Source of the DNA: Amycolatopsis sp. NBRC 101858
Lineage (GTDB): Bacteria > Actinomycetota > Actinomycetes > Mycobacteriales > Pseudonocardiaceae
DNA: 64,000 nt
Reading direction: 5' to 3'
Assembly: GCF_030269325.1 (NCBI RefSeq)
Contig: NZ_BSTD01000005.1
Coordinates: forward strand, 1-64,000
A program made the translations under genes and the position numbers. Below the pieces are notes generated by a model. It did not search any database. It was not told the origin of the DNA and worked only from the letters and a program-made list of their open reading frames with translations. Within the stretch, counting starts at the first letter, position 1. The number at the start of each line of letters is the position of its first letter. Positions 32,997-41,446 of the stretch are shown piece after piece.

Positions 32997-33668
32997 TCAT
33001 TTCAAGTTGTTGATCGCCCAGGCGACCACCATCACCGCGAGCACCAGCGAGACGACGGCCTGCAGCATCATCGTCATCTTCGCCCAGATCCGCAGGGGCA
33101 TGACGTCGGTGGGGCTGAAGGCGGCCGCGTTGGTGAACGAGAAGTAGAGGTAGTCCAGGTAGGACGGTTCCCAGTCCTGGTGCGCCAGGTCCGGGTCGGC
33201 CATCTGCGGGAACTGCAGGTCGGGGAACTCGGCCCGGCCTGCGGCCCGCCGGCCCGGGCCGCCGCGGTCGAACTCCCAGTACCAGAGGGAGAAGGCCACG
33301 ATGTTCGTCCAGTAGACGATCCCGCCGGTGACCAGCACGGCCCCGGCGCGGTCGCCGATGGAGCTGGTGACGATGCCGTAGACCAGCTGCACCGCGGAGG
33401 CGACGTTCACCGTGGTGACGGCCGCGACCAGCAGCAGCGAGATGACCCGTTCGACGGCGCTGAACTCGGTCATCCGGCCGGGGTTGACCAGCAGCAGGGC
33501 GACGACGAGCAGCCCGGAGACGGCGGGCAGCAGCCACCGGGGGTGCAGCGCCATGTCATCGGGCAGGGCAACCTGCAGCACCAGGGTGGCGACGACAACG
33601 CCCATGGCGGGCCACCGGGTCTCCCCGGAGGTCCGCCGGCGCCACGCGGGAAGAGCAGCTTCAGTCAC
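32997..33668 (-). CDS. Multi-TM membrane protein, DUF1345/ion-channel-like
   Basis: A 223-residue protein with about five hydrophobic segments. The last part, DYLYFSFTNAAAFSPTDVMPLRIWAKMTMMLQAVVS, resembles the pore-loop and last helix of two-TM potassium channels and of DUF1345 membrane proteins; a TVGYG-type filter is absent. A proline-rich loop (FPDLQFPQMADPDLAHQDWEPS) is on the cytosolic or outer side before it. The function is unknown. GTG 33668 is preferred to TTG 33704 because the longer form adds a Pro/Arg-rich start. The stop is one base after the G1 peptidase stop, in the converging direction. Confidence 0.7.
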   Translation of the reverse strand: MTEAALPAWRRRTSGETRWPAMGVVVATLVLQVALPDDMALHPRWLLPAVSGLLVVALLLVNPGRMTEFSAVERVISLLLVAAVTTVNVASAVQLVYGIVTSSIGDRAGAVLVTGGIVYWTNIVAFSLWYWEFDRGGPGRRAAGRAEFPDLQFPQMADPDLAHQDWEPSYLDYLYFSFTNAAAFSPTDVMPLRIWAKMTMMLQAVVSLVLAVMVVAWAINNLK

Positions 33669-33736
33669 CGGCCCACGGTAGGACGGCGGCCCCCGCCCCG
33701 CCAACGCTCACCCGGGAGCGCGCCACGCCACGGGGC

Positions 33737-33872
33737 GCCGGCGGGTGGCCGCTGTGCGAGCCGGGCGTGCGCCGAACGCCGCGTTGGGTTGCCGGCGGGC
33801 AGCCGCAATGCGAGCCGGGCGCGCACGCCACGTCGGGGTGCTGGTGGGCGGCAGCGCGAGCCGGGCCCGCGC
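33737..33872. repeat. Imperfect GC-rich tandem repeat, about 2.5 units of 46-54 bp
   Basis: Units begin near 33737, 33791 and 33842. The shared cores are GCCGGCGGG and TGCGAGCCGGGC; the first two copies are spaced 54 bases apart and the third about 46. The repeat lies between the DUF1345-like gene and the end of the LuxR-type regulator gene. It contains no gene and no obvious hairpin terminator. Confidence 0.6.
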
Positions 33873-33880
33873 GGCGCTGG

Positions 33881-36790
33881 TCAGCCCGCCGGAGCCGTCG
33901 TCACTTCGCCGGGGAGCTTGCGCGCGACGTCCGTCCGGGACCGCGCACCCAGCTTCCGCAGCACCTTCGCCACGTGCTGCTCCACCGTCCGCGGCGACAG
34001 GAACAGCCCGTCCGCGATCTCGCGGTTCGTCCGGCCCTCCGCCAGCATCCGCGCCACTTCGCGTTCCCGTGGCGACAACTCACTCCCGTACCCGCGGCGC
34101 CCGCGTTGCGAAGGTGCCCAAGCGCCGTGCTCGCGCAACTGGTGGCGGCACCGCCCCGCATCCCGCGTCGCACCCAGCTGTTCGTACGCCTCGGCCGCCG
34201 CCGTCAGTTCCTCGACCGCGTCGCGGTTGCCCGCCGCCAGCCGGCACATCGCCGCCCGCTCACGCATCGCCGTTGCCGGGTACGGCATCGGCAGCGCCGC
34301 GTAGCCCGATGCCGCTTCGTCGAACAGCGCCGCCGCGGCCAGGTGCTTTGCCCGCGCCTCCAGCAACACCGCGCGGCCGGCGATGAGCGCCGCCGTCGCG
34401 ACCGGGGCGTCCCGGTCCTCGATGCCGCGGGCGAACGCCTCCACCACGTTGTCGGCCTCCGGCCAGCGCCCGGCCCGCGCGTACGCCTGGGCCGCCGCCG
34501 GGACCAGCGCCGCCGCCCAGATCCACACTCCCTTGCGCCCGGCCGCGGCCACCGCCGTGTCGGCCGCCGCGCACGCGCCGTCGACGTCGTCGGTCGCCAG
34601 CAGCACCGAGATCAGCACCCCGGCTGCCGAAAGCACCACCGGGATCGGCCCGCGGTCCGGCGCGTGCACGCTCGCCGCGGCCAGGTGCCGTTGCGCGGCG
34701 GCGAACTCGCCGCGCACGGCCGCGAGCCCGCCGAGCACCAGCGACGACTCCATGACGATCGGGCCGAGCTCCGGGTAGCTGTCGCGCAGCTGCTCGGCCG
34801 CTTCGGCGAGCCCGCTCCAGCGCCCGCGCACCCAGTCGAGCCGGACGCGGGTGCCCTGGATCAGCCCGATCGCGTACAACGCGCCCGCGTCGGTCGCCCG
34901 CCGGACGCCTTCGGTCACCAGCCGGTCCGCCCGGTCGAGGTGACCGGCCCACGACTGGCCGTCGGCGAGGTTGCACCACAGCCGGGCCAGCTGGACGCGC
35001 TCGGCGACCGTGCCCACGGTGTCCGACAGCGCCTCGAACTCCGCCCACGCCGAGCCGTCGCCGACGTGTGACGCGGCCGCGATGCGGTCGGCGGTCAGCG
35101 CGAGCCGCAGCTCCGGGTCGTCGAGCCGCTCGTACACCTCGCCCGCTCGGGCGCGCCAGGATTCGTGCCACGACAACGGCGTCAGCCCGTCGATCGGCTG
35201 CGCGAGCAGGGTGATCCCGCGGGCGGCGAGGTCGGGCCGGTCGGTCAGCTCGCCGATCGCGCGCTCGACCTCCAGGCGGCCGCGGCCGAGCCCGCCGATG
35301 GTCCGGACCTGCAGCATGCCGAGGCTCAGCCGGATCGAGCCGCGCACCGACGGCGGCAGCGTCACCTCTTCGAGGACGCGTTCGAGCGTGCCGATCACGT
35401 CGGGGCGGAACCCGCGCAGCGCGACCTGGCTCAGCTTGCCGGCCACGCGCCCGATGTCGGACTGCGCCGGGCCGGGCTCGGCCAGCACCGACTGCAGGAG
35501 GTCGATCGCGCGGGACGTCTCGCCGCGGGTGACGGCCTCGTCCGCGGCGGCTTCGGCGTAGTGACGCCACTGGTCGACGCGGCCGGCCGCGCGGGAGTGC
35601 CGGGCCAGCAGCGTCAGCGGCGGGGCGGGCTGCGCGGCGAGCACCCGGATCGCCTGCGCGTGCAGCAGCGCGCGCTCGGGCCCGCTCACCGTGTCGTAGA
35701 CCGCCTTGCGCGCCAACGGGTGCCGGAAGCCGTACTTGCTGTCGCCGACTTCGCCGAGCACCCCGCCGGACAACGCGGCGAGCAGCGCGGTGCGGAGTAC
35801 GTCGTCCGGGAGCCCGGCCAGCTCGCCGAGCACGGCGGCTTCGGCGCCGACGCCGAGCACCGCGGCCGCGCCGGCCAGCCGGACCGCGTGGTCGGGCAGC
35901 GTGGAAAGCCGTTCGGTGACGGCTTCGCGCAGCAGCACCGGGACTTCGAGGTTCTCCAGCATCCGGTCGGAGAGGACTTCGCCGACCGGCAGCCGCTCGG
36001 CCGCTTCGCGCAGGGCCCGCAGCGTTTCCTCGACCACGAACGGGATCCCGGCGGTGCACTCGTGCAGTTTCGCCGCGAACTCGTCGGTGACGCGGGGCAG
36101 GTCGAGGATTTCGGCCGCCAGCTTGCGCACCGCCGTGACGTCGAGCGCGCCCAGCGCGACGCGCGCGGAGTGCACCGCGGCATCGGTGCGGAAGGGCGCG
36201 CCGAGCGGTCCGGGACGGACGTCGGTCGCCGACCGGAAGGTGGCGACCACCGCCAGCTCGGGCGGCATCGCGCCGGCGAGGAACCGCATGAGGTCGCGGG
36301 TGTCCTCGTCGGCCCACTGCAGGTCGTCGATCAGCACGAGCGCCGGCCCGCACGCGTGCAGCAGCTCCCGCACCGCGCGGAAGACGCGGTGGCGTTCGGC
36401 CACCGGGTCGGCGAGGGGCTCGGGCCGGGGAGGAAGCGCTTCCGCGAGTTCCGGCAGCAGCGGCCGCAGCACGCCGGCGACCGGGCTCATCGGCCCGAGC
36501 GGCGTGTCGCCCACCGAGCGGAGCGCTTCCAGGACGGGCCCGTAGGGGAACGGTTCCCGCAGCGGCTGGCAGGCGCCGGTGAGCACGCGGCCGCCCTCGA
36601 ACTCCTTGCGGCGCCCGATCTCGGCGAGCAGCCGGGTCCGGCCCATGCCGGGCTCGCCCTCGATCAGGACGGCGGCCGGGCGCCGCCGGAGCACGTCGAC
36701 GATGGCGTCGAGCTCGGTGTCGCGGCCGGTCAGCCGGGCGGGTCCCGACCGGACGCTCACCGACGTGGGGCGGGGAGCCGTCAACCACAT
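33881..36790 (-). CDS. Large ATP-binding LuxR-family regulator (LAL)
   Basis: A 969-residue STAND-type regulator. The N-terminal AAA domain starts RLTGRDTELDAIVDVLRR; the P-loop is GEPGMGRT (45-52), with Arg where Walker A normally has Lys. Walker B is ALVLIDDLQWADEDTRDLMRF. A long helical, TPR-like central part (about 300-900) probably senses a ligand or partner. The C-terminal LuxR helix-turn-helix is LSPREREVARMLAEGRTNREIADGLFLSPRTVEQHV. LAL proteins activate metabolite or degradation genes. The divergent extracellular protease gene at 37238 is the nearest possible target. Confidence 0.9.
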   Translation of the reverse strand: MWLTAPRPTSVSVRSGPARLTGRDTELDAIVDVLRRRPAAVLIEGEPGMGRTRLLAEIGRRKEFEGGRVLTGACQPLREPFPYGPVLEALRSVGDTPLGPMSPVAGVLRPLLPELAEALPPRPEPLADPVAERHRVFRAVRELLHACGPALVLIDDLQWADEDTRDLMRFLAGAMPPELAVVATFRSATDVRPGPLGAPFRTDAAVHSARVALGALDVTAVRKLAAEILDLPRVTDEFAAKLHECTAGIPFVVEETLRALREAAERLPVGEVLSDRMLENLEVPVLLREAVTERLSTLPDHAVRLAGAAAVLGVGAEAAVLGELAGLPDDVLRTALLAALSGGVLGEVGDSKYGFRHPLARKAVYDTVSGPERALLHAQAIRVLAAQPAPPLTLLARHSRAAGRVDQWRHYAEAAADEAVTRGETSRAIDLLQSVLAEPGPAQSDIGRVAGKLSQVALRGFRPDVIGTLERVLEEVTLPPSVRGSIRLSLGMLQVRTIGGLGRGRLEVERAIGELTDRPDLAARGITLLAQPIDGLTPLSWHESWRARAGEVYERLDDPELRLALTADRIAAASHVGDGSAWAEFEALSDTVGTVAERVQLARLWCNLADGQSWAGHLDRADRLVTEGVRRATDAGALYAIGLIQGTRVRLDWVRGRWSGLAEAAEQLRDSYPELGPIVMESSLVLGGLAAVRGEFAAAQRHLAAASVHAPDRGPIPVVLSAAGVLISVLLATDDVDGACAAADTAVAAAGRKGVWIWAAALVPAAAQAYARAGRWPEADNVVEAFARGIEDRDAPVATAALIAGRAVLLEARAKHLAAAALFDEAASGYAALPMPYPATAMRERAAMCRLAAGNRDAVEELTAAAEAYEQLGATRDAGRCRHQLREHGAWAPSQRGRRGYGSELSPREREVARMLAEGRTNREIADGLFLSPRTVEQHVAKVLRKLGARSRTDVARKLPGEVTTAPAG

Positions 36791-37237
36791 ACGGACCTCC
36801 TCGACGCACTCCGGGGCTGTGCGCGGGAGCCTAAGCAGCGCTGATCCGTCCGTAAACCATTAACCGAATAGGTGGTCAGTACCGCCACGACCCGTCCGCC
36901 TACCGGCTGTCACCGGTTTGCCGCGGGATTCGCCGGTCCTGGGTCACCGTGCGTGCGAAACATCGGCACCTACCCCGTTTCGGCCGCACGTAACGCGTTC
37001 CGGGAGGGGTGGCGGCTACCGAAAGTAGTTCACGGAAACCCTACTTAAGGACCTGTCCGACCGGGTGACAACCCGCGGTCCGGACCGCTTGGAGCAGGGG
37101 ATTCGTCCGGAGTGAATGCGTATACCCATTCGCCGGGTGCCCGGATTGCACCGTAACGCCCACTGCGGGGACCCTCACCCGGGGGAGTACCACTGCGTGG
37201 CCGGTTCAGCGCCGCGCGTAACCACCTAGGGAGAAGC
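36791..37237. promoter_or_regulatory. Intergenic control region, 447 bases
   Basis: No gene is supported here. It holds the upstream regions of the leftward LAL regulator and the rightward S1 protease. GC falls around 36855-36880 and 37020-37050, which suits promoters. An AGGGAG ribosome site for the protease precedes 37238. I see no clear operator palindrome. Confidence 0.5.
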
Positions 37238-38341
37238 ATGAAGATCGCCAGACTCTTCGGTGCCGCTGCCGCCGCGGTGATGACGACGGGCGCGCTCGTC
37301 ACGCTCGCCGTCCCCGCGTCGGGCCAGGACCTGCTGAACCCGGACATCGTGCCCGCCATGCAGCGCGACCTGGGCCTGACCCACGACCAGGTGCTGACGC
37401 GGCTGAAGAGCGAAGACGTCGCGAACAAGGTCACCGAGGCCGTCAGCGCGACGCTCGGCGACGCGTTCGGCGGCGCCACCTACAACGCCGCCACGGGCAA
37501 GGCGCACATCCAGACCACGAAGGCCGCCGAGGTCGCCAAGATCCAGGCGTCCGGGGCTGAGGCGGAGGTCGTGAAGTTCAGCGCCCGCCAGCTCGACTCC
37601 ACTGTGGACACCCTGAACGCCCGCGACAACGCGGCCCCGTACGCGATCACCGGCTGGGGCGTGGATTCCGCCACCAACCGCGTGACGGTCACGGTGCTGC
37701 AGGGCCAGCGCGGCGCGGCCGACGCCTTCCTCACGCAGTCCGGTGTGGACAAGTCGTCGATCACGATCCTCGAAGCGGCTTCGAAGCCGACGCTGCACGC
37801 CAACATCCGCGGTGGTGACGCCTACTACATCGGCGGCTCGTCGCGTTGTTCGGTCGGCTTCGCGACCACCACCGGGTTCGTCACCGCCGGCCACTGCGGC
37901 GCGCTCACCGGCGGCGGCTCGCTGACCGGCTCGAACGGCGCGGCGCTCGGCAGCTGGATCACCTACCGGTTCCCGGGCAGCGACTACGCGGCGGTCCGGA
38001 CCAACAGCAGCTGGACCCCGGTCGCGCAGATGAACAACGGGACCGCGGTGCGGGGTTCGTCGAACGCGGCGACCGGCACGTCGGTCTGCAAGGCCGGCTC
38101 GACCACCGGCTGGACCTGCGGCACCATCGGCGCCAAGAACCAGAGCGTCCGCTACGCCGAGGGCACGGTCAACGGCATGACCGCGACCAACGTCCGCTCG
38201 GCGGCCGGTGACTCGGGCGGCGGCTTCATCAGCGGCAACTCGGCGCAGGGCATCCTGTCCGGCGGCAACACGTCCGTGACGTACTTCTACCCGATCGCCG
38301 GCGCGCTTTCGGGCACCGGCACCACGCTGAAGACCAGCTGA
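37238..38341 (+). CDS. Secreted S1 serine protease with alpha-lytic type propeptide (streptogrisin-like)
   Basis: A 367-residue preproprotease. A signal peptide (about 1-29) is followed by a propeptide (30-186) with the alpha-lytic protease pro-domain pattern, needed for folding. The mature chymotrypsin-fold domain begins near ANIRGGDAYYIGG. The triad is H219 (TAGHC), D249 (GSDYAAV) and S326 (GDSGGG). Cysteines C204/C220 and C284/C294 can pair as in streptogrisins. It degrades protein outside the cell. The LAL regulator upstream is divergent and may control it. A strong terminator follows. Confidence 0.92.
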   Translation: MKIARLFGAAAAAVMTTGALVTLAVPASGQDLLNPDIVPAMQRDLGLTHDQVLTRLKSEDVANKVTEAVSATLGDAFGGATYNAATGKAHIQTTKAAEVAKIQASGAEAEVVKFSARQLDSTVDTLNARDNAAPYAITGWGVDSATNRVTVTVLQGQRGAADAFLTQSGVDKSSITILEAASKPTLHANIRGGDAYYIGGSSRCSVGFATTTGFVTAGHCGALTGGGSLTGSNGAALGSWITYRFPGSDYAAVRTNSSWTPVAQMNNGTAVRGSSNAATGTSVCKAGSTTGWTCGTIGAKNQSVRYAEGTVNGMTATNVRSAAGDSGGGFISGNSAQGILSGGNTSVTYFYPIAGALSGTGTTLKTS

Positions 38342-38356
38342 CCTCGGAAACAGCGA

Positions 38357-38405
38357 AGGGCGGGTTTCGAGTGCCTCCAGCGCACTCGAAACCCGCCCTC
38401 GTCCT
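38357..38405. terminator. Intrinsic terminator
   Basis: A perfect 18-bp stem (38357-38374 with 38382-38399) with a 7-nt loop lies 15 bases after the protease stop and before the converging SsgA-like gene. No T-run follows immediately, but the stem is very stable. Confidence 0.85.
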
Positions 38406-38431
38406 CGCCGCGGGAATGGGAGGTTCAGGGG

Positions 38432-38836
38432 TCAGACGTTGCTGATCTCCTCGATCAGCCCGTCGACGTCGAAGTGCGCGCTCTCTTCGCCCAGCGGCAC
38501 CAGTTCGTAGGAAGCGTCCAGGAACGTCCGGACGTCTTCGACCTCGAGCTCGAACGACGCATAGCCGTCCGGTGACTCGATTTCCAGGGTGAGGAAGTCC
38601 TCGTCCTCGGACAGGTCCGGGCGGACCCGGACGTCACCGAGACCGGCCGGCTCGTCGAGGCCGGCCACGAGGAGGTCACGCGCGAAGGTCCATTCGATCC
38701 ACCGGCCGCGCTCGGTCCGGAACGCGACGGTGACCGCGAACGGCTCGTCGGCGTGGTAGGAGAGGCGGGACAGGACGGGCGTGGTGCTCTCGTTCAGCAC
38801 CACGAACTGGCTCTGGTGAACTGCGTCGGTCTGCAT
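38432..38836 (-). CDS. SsgA-like sporulation/cell division protein (SALP, SsgB-like)
   Basis: A 134-residue protein of the SsgA family, found only in morphologically complex actinomycetes. SsgB recruits FtsZ to division sites in sporulating hyphae. Conserved parts are VLSRLSYHADEPFAVTVAFRTERGRWIEWTFARDLLVAGL (family core), GLGDVRVRPDL and LEIESPDGYASFELEVEDVRTFLDASYELVPLGEE. Length matches SsgB (about 137). Presence of a SALP gene supports a mycelial actinomycete host. The gene is monocistronic; its stop faces the protease terminator. Confidence 0.9.
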   Translation of the reverse strand: MQTDAVHQSQFVVLNESTTPVLSRLSYHADEPFAVTVAFRTERGRWIEWTFARDLLVAGLDEPAGLGDVRVRPDLSEDEDFLTLEIESPDGYASFELEVEDVRTFLDASYELVPLGEESAHFDVDGLIEEISNV

Positions 38837-38991
38837 GGCCCCTCCTGGAGTCCGGGTGGCGGTTCGCGCGGCGCGAACTGTTCGAGGAGGAGATGGCGGG
38901 GGCCTTGCGCCATGACGGAGAAACTCTCACGTTCACTTGATCGGTTGCATCCGTCCATTGTGGTGTAACGTCCGGCACATACCCCTTGCGT

Positions 38992-40191
38992 TCAGCCCGC
39001 AACTGCCGGTGACGGCTCGCGCAGGGCTCCGGGGAGCTTCTTCCGCAGCACGAGCAACGCCGGGATCGCCGCCGTGCAGGTCAGGGCCAGTACCGACCAC
39101 GTCAGCGCGTTGCCGACGCTGAGCAGGACGGCCAGCAAGCCGGGCGCGAGCGCGACGGGCAGCCCCCAGGAGAGCTGGAAGATCGAGCTGGCCCGGCCTT
39201 CGGCGCCGGCGGGTGCGGCCGCGGCGGCCGTCGCGGTGCCGGTGGGGCCGAACATTGCCTCCGCGACGGAGAACCCGAGGCTCGTCACGAGGATCAGCCC
39301 GGTCGCAACGTGGAGGGAGACCATTTCCAACGGGATCAGCAGGGCGAAGGAAACCGCGAACAGCGACGCGGCGCCGATCAGCGCCGCGGTCCGGCTGCGC
39401 CCGGCGAGCAGGGTGACGATCGGGCGCTGCGCGGTCACGACGACCACGGTGCCGAGCGTGATCGCGGTCCCGGCGATCCACTGTGGACCGTGCAGGAGAT
39501 CGCGCACGACGATGGGCAGCACGGCGAACTTGCTCGCGCTGGCGAGCGTGAAAGCCGTGTGGGTGAGGCAGAACCCGGTGAAGGGCCGGTTGGTGAGCAC
39601 CGTCCGCCAGCTCCCGGACGGCGCGTGCGTGCGAGCTTCGGCCCGCGGCAGCAATCCCATCAGCACCGCCGCCACCGCGAAGCTCGCCGCGTTCACGTAC
39701 GCGAGCAGGTGGAACGCCCACGGGCTCGTGATCGTCGGCAGCGCCGCGGTCGCCGCCGCCCCGATTCCCGCGCCCGCGAAACGCCCCACGGTCTGCGTCG
39801 CCAGCATGCGGTCGGTTTCGCTCCCGGACGTGAGCCGCGCGACCATCGGCGCGTTGCACGTCCAGAACAGCCGGTCGCCGAAGCCGGCGACCACCGACAC
39901 CGCGATCACCTGCCAGCTGGTGTGGACCAGTGGGTAGGCGCAGAAGGCCGCGAGCCGCACGAGGTTCCCGGCGACGAGCAGCGCCCGCGGCCCGAACCGG
40001 TCCATGGCGGCGCCGGTCGCCGGGCCGCTGACGAGGGCCAGCAGCGCGCCGGTGCTCAGCGACGTCCCCGCGTCGAGCAGGCCCATGCCCTGGCCGTGCA
40101 CCAGGAACAGCAGCGCGAACGGCACCCACAGCCCGCTGCCGAGCGCGTCGATCAGAGTCGCGACCAAGAAGATCCGGCGATCTCGAAGCAT
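38992..40191 (-). CDS. Major facilitator superfamily transporter
   Basis: A 399-residue membrane protein with about twelve hydrophobic segments. The start MLRDRRIFLVATLIDALGSGLWVPFALLFLVHGQGMG and the loop 2-3 motif GPATGAAMDRFGPRALLVAGN fit the drug/sugar efflux-type MFS (motif A GxxxDRxGPR). The substrate is unknown. It is divergent from a monooxygenase remnant, which may once have been its partner in resistance or catabolism. The C-terminus is proline-rich. Confidence 0.88.
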   Translation of the reverse strand: MLRDRRIFLVATLIDALGSGLWVPFALLFLVHGQGMGLLDAGTSLSTGALLALVSGPATGAAMDRFGPRALLVAGNLVRLAAFCAYPLVHTSWQVIAVSVVAGFGDRLFWTCNAPMVARLTSGSETDRMLATQTVGRFAGAGIGAAATAALPTITSPWAFHLLAYVNAASFAVAAVLMGLLPRAEARTHAPSGSWRTVLTNRPFTGFCLTHTAFTLASASKFAVLPIVVRDLLHGPQWIAGTAITLGTVVVVTAQRPIVTLLAGRSRTAALIGAASLFAVSFALLIPLEMVSLHVATGLILVTSLGFSVAEAMFGPTGTATAAAAAPAGAEGRASSIFQLSWGLPVALAPGLLAVLLSVGNALTWSVLALTCTAAIPALLVLRKKLPGALREPSPAVAG

Positions 40192-40303
40192 GCTTCCCCC
40201 AAATGGACAGCGCTCCAGAATATCGCTTCAGACCATGCCGAGCAGTACGGCATCCCGCCGATCGCCGGCCGCGCGTGGTCCGGGAGCGCATCGCGACGCT
40301 CGC

Positions 40304-40747
40304 CTCGTGGACATCGCCGACGACGGCCTGGCGCTGTTCGAACCGGGAGCCGAGCGCGCCGCCTCGATCGGTGGCGACCGGGTGTACTGGGCGCTGGCGG
40401 TGCACGAACGCCGCCCGGGCATCCGCTACGACGACCTGGCCGAAGTCCGGCGCCGGGTGCGCGGCTGGCACGTCGAGCCGTTCCTCGACGCCACGCCGAA
40501 GGTGCTGCACAACGACGTCACGGACTTGCCGTCGTACGTCCGCGGCCGGGTGGCGCTGCTCGGCGACGCGGCCCACGCGATGACCCCGGACCTGGGCCAG
40601 GGCGCGTGCCAGGCGATCGAGGACGCGGTGACGCTCGCGGCCGTCGGCCTCGAGGGCTACGACCAGGCCCGGCTCACGCGGACCCACGGCATCGCGCGGA
40701 TGGCCCGCCAGAAGGGCACGATGGCCCTGACGACGTCACGCCGTGGT
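40304..40747 (+). pseudogene. FAD-dependent monooxygenase remnant (C-terminal half)
   Basis: The frame reads like the second half of a PHBH-type aromatic or antibiotic monooxygenase: GGDRVYWALAVHERRPG, then YVRGRVALLGDAAHAMTPDLGQGACQAIEDAVTLA, the flavin-binding GD motif and following helix. The N-terminal half, with the GxGxxG dinucleotide fold, is missing: the upstream 110 bases contain no matching sequence in any frame and run into the divergent MFS gene. The C-terminus is also cut short after ARMARQKGTMALTT and runs into the Lrp gene. I read this as a decayed gene, probably once linked to the MFS transporter. Confidence 0.72.
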
Positions 40748-40759
40748 CGTGGACCCCGC

Positions 40760-41233
40760 CTACGGGCCCAGTGGCAGGCTGAGCCCGACCTTCACCCGGT
40801 CCATCGCCACGCTCGTGGTGAAGTGCCGGACGTTCGGGTTGTCGAAGAACATCCGCCGGGTGAACGCCTCGAAGCCCGCCATGTCCGGGCACGTCACGAC
40901 CAGCACGAAGTCCGCGTTGCCGGTGACGTAGTAGCACTGCTGGACGCAGTCGTCGGCGAGGACCTGGCGGCGGAACGCGTCCAGGACCGCCAGGTTCTCG
41001 CGCTCCATCTCGACCATGACCACGAACGTCATGCTCAGCCCGAGCGCCTGCGGCGACAGCACCGCGACCTCGCGCTCGATGACGCCCGCCTCGCGCAGCC
41101 GCTTGATCCGCCGTTGCACCGCCGCGGCCGAGAGGCCGACCTTCGCCCCGATCGTCTCGGCGATGGTGCGGGCGTCCTCCTGGAGGCAGGCGAGGATGGC
41201 GATGTCCAGCTGGTCGAGGTCGGGAGTGTGCAC
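40760..41233 (-). CDS. Lrp/AsnC family transcriptional regulator
   Basis: A 157-residue regulator. The N-terminal helix-turn-helix is LDIAILACLQEDARTIAETIGAKVGLSAAAVQRRIKRLREAGVI; the C-terminal RAM ligand-binding domain has VLADDCVQQCYYVTGNADFVLVVTCPDMAGFEAFTRRMF. Such proteins respond to amino acids. The target is not evident, and the monooxygenase remnant beside it converges on its end. The divergent FabH-like gene starts 213 bases away. Confidence 0.9.
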   Translation of the reverse strand: MHTPDLDQLDIAILACLQEDARTIAETIGAKVGLSAAAVQRRIKRLREAGVIEREVAVLSPQALGLSMTFVVMVEMERENLAVLDAFRRQVLADDCVQQCYYVTGNADFVLVVTCPDMAGFEAFTRRMFFDNPNVRHFTTSVAMDRVKVGLSLPLGP

Positions 41234-41446
41234 TCCAGCAGGCTAACCGGCACCCCCGACGATTTGCCGGGAGTTCGCTCCGGGCTCACCCCACCGTGAC
41301 GTCGCTCACTACTCCGTTCGAGGAGAAAGTGAAACAACTTTTCCAGTGACCTGGAACACAACTCACCGGTCTACCAGGGGGTAGCCCATAGAAGTGGAAG
41401 ACCAGCCGGTCTGCCCGCCAACCCGCCGGCGTGGGGAGGCTTTCCC

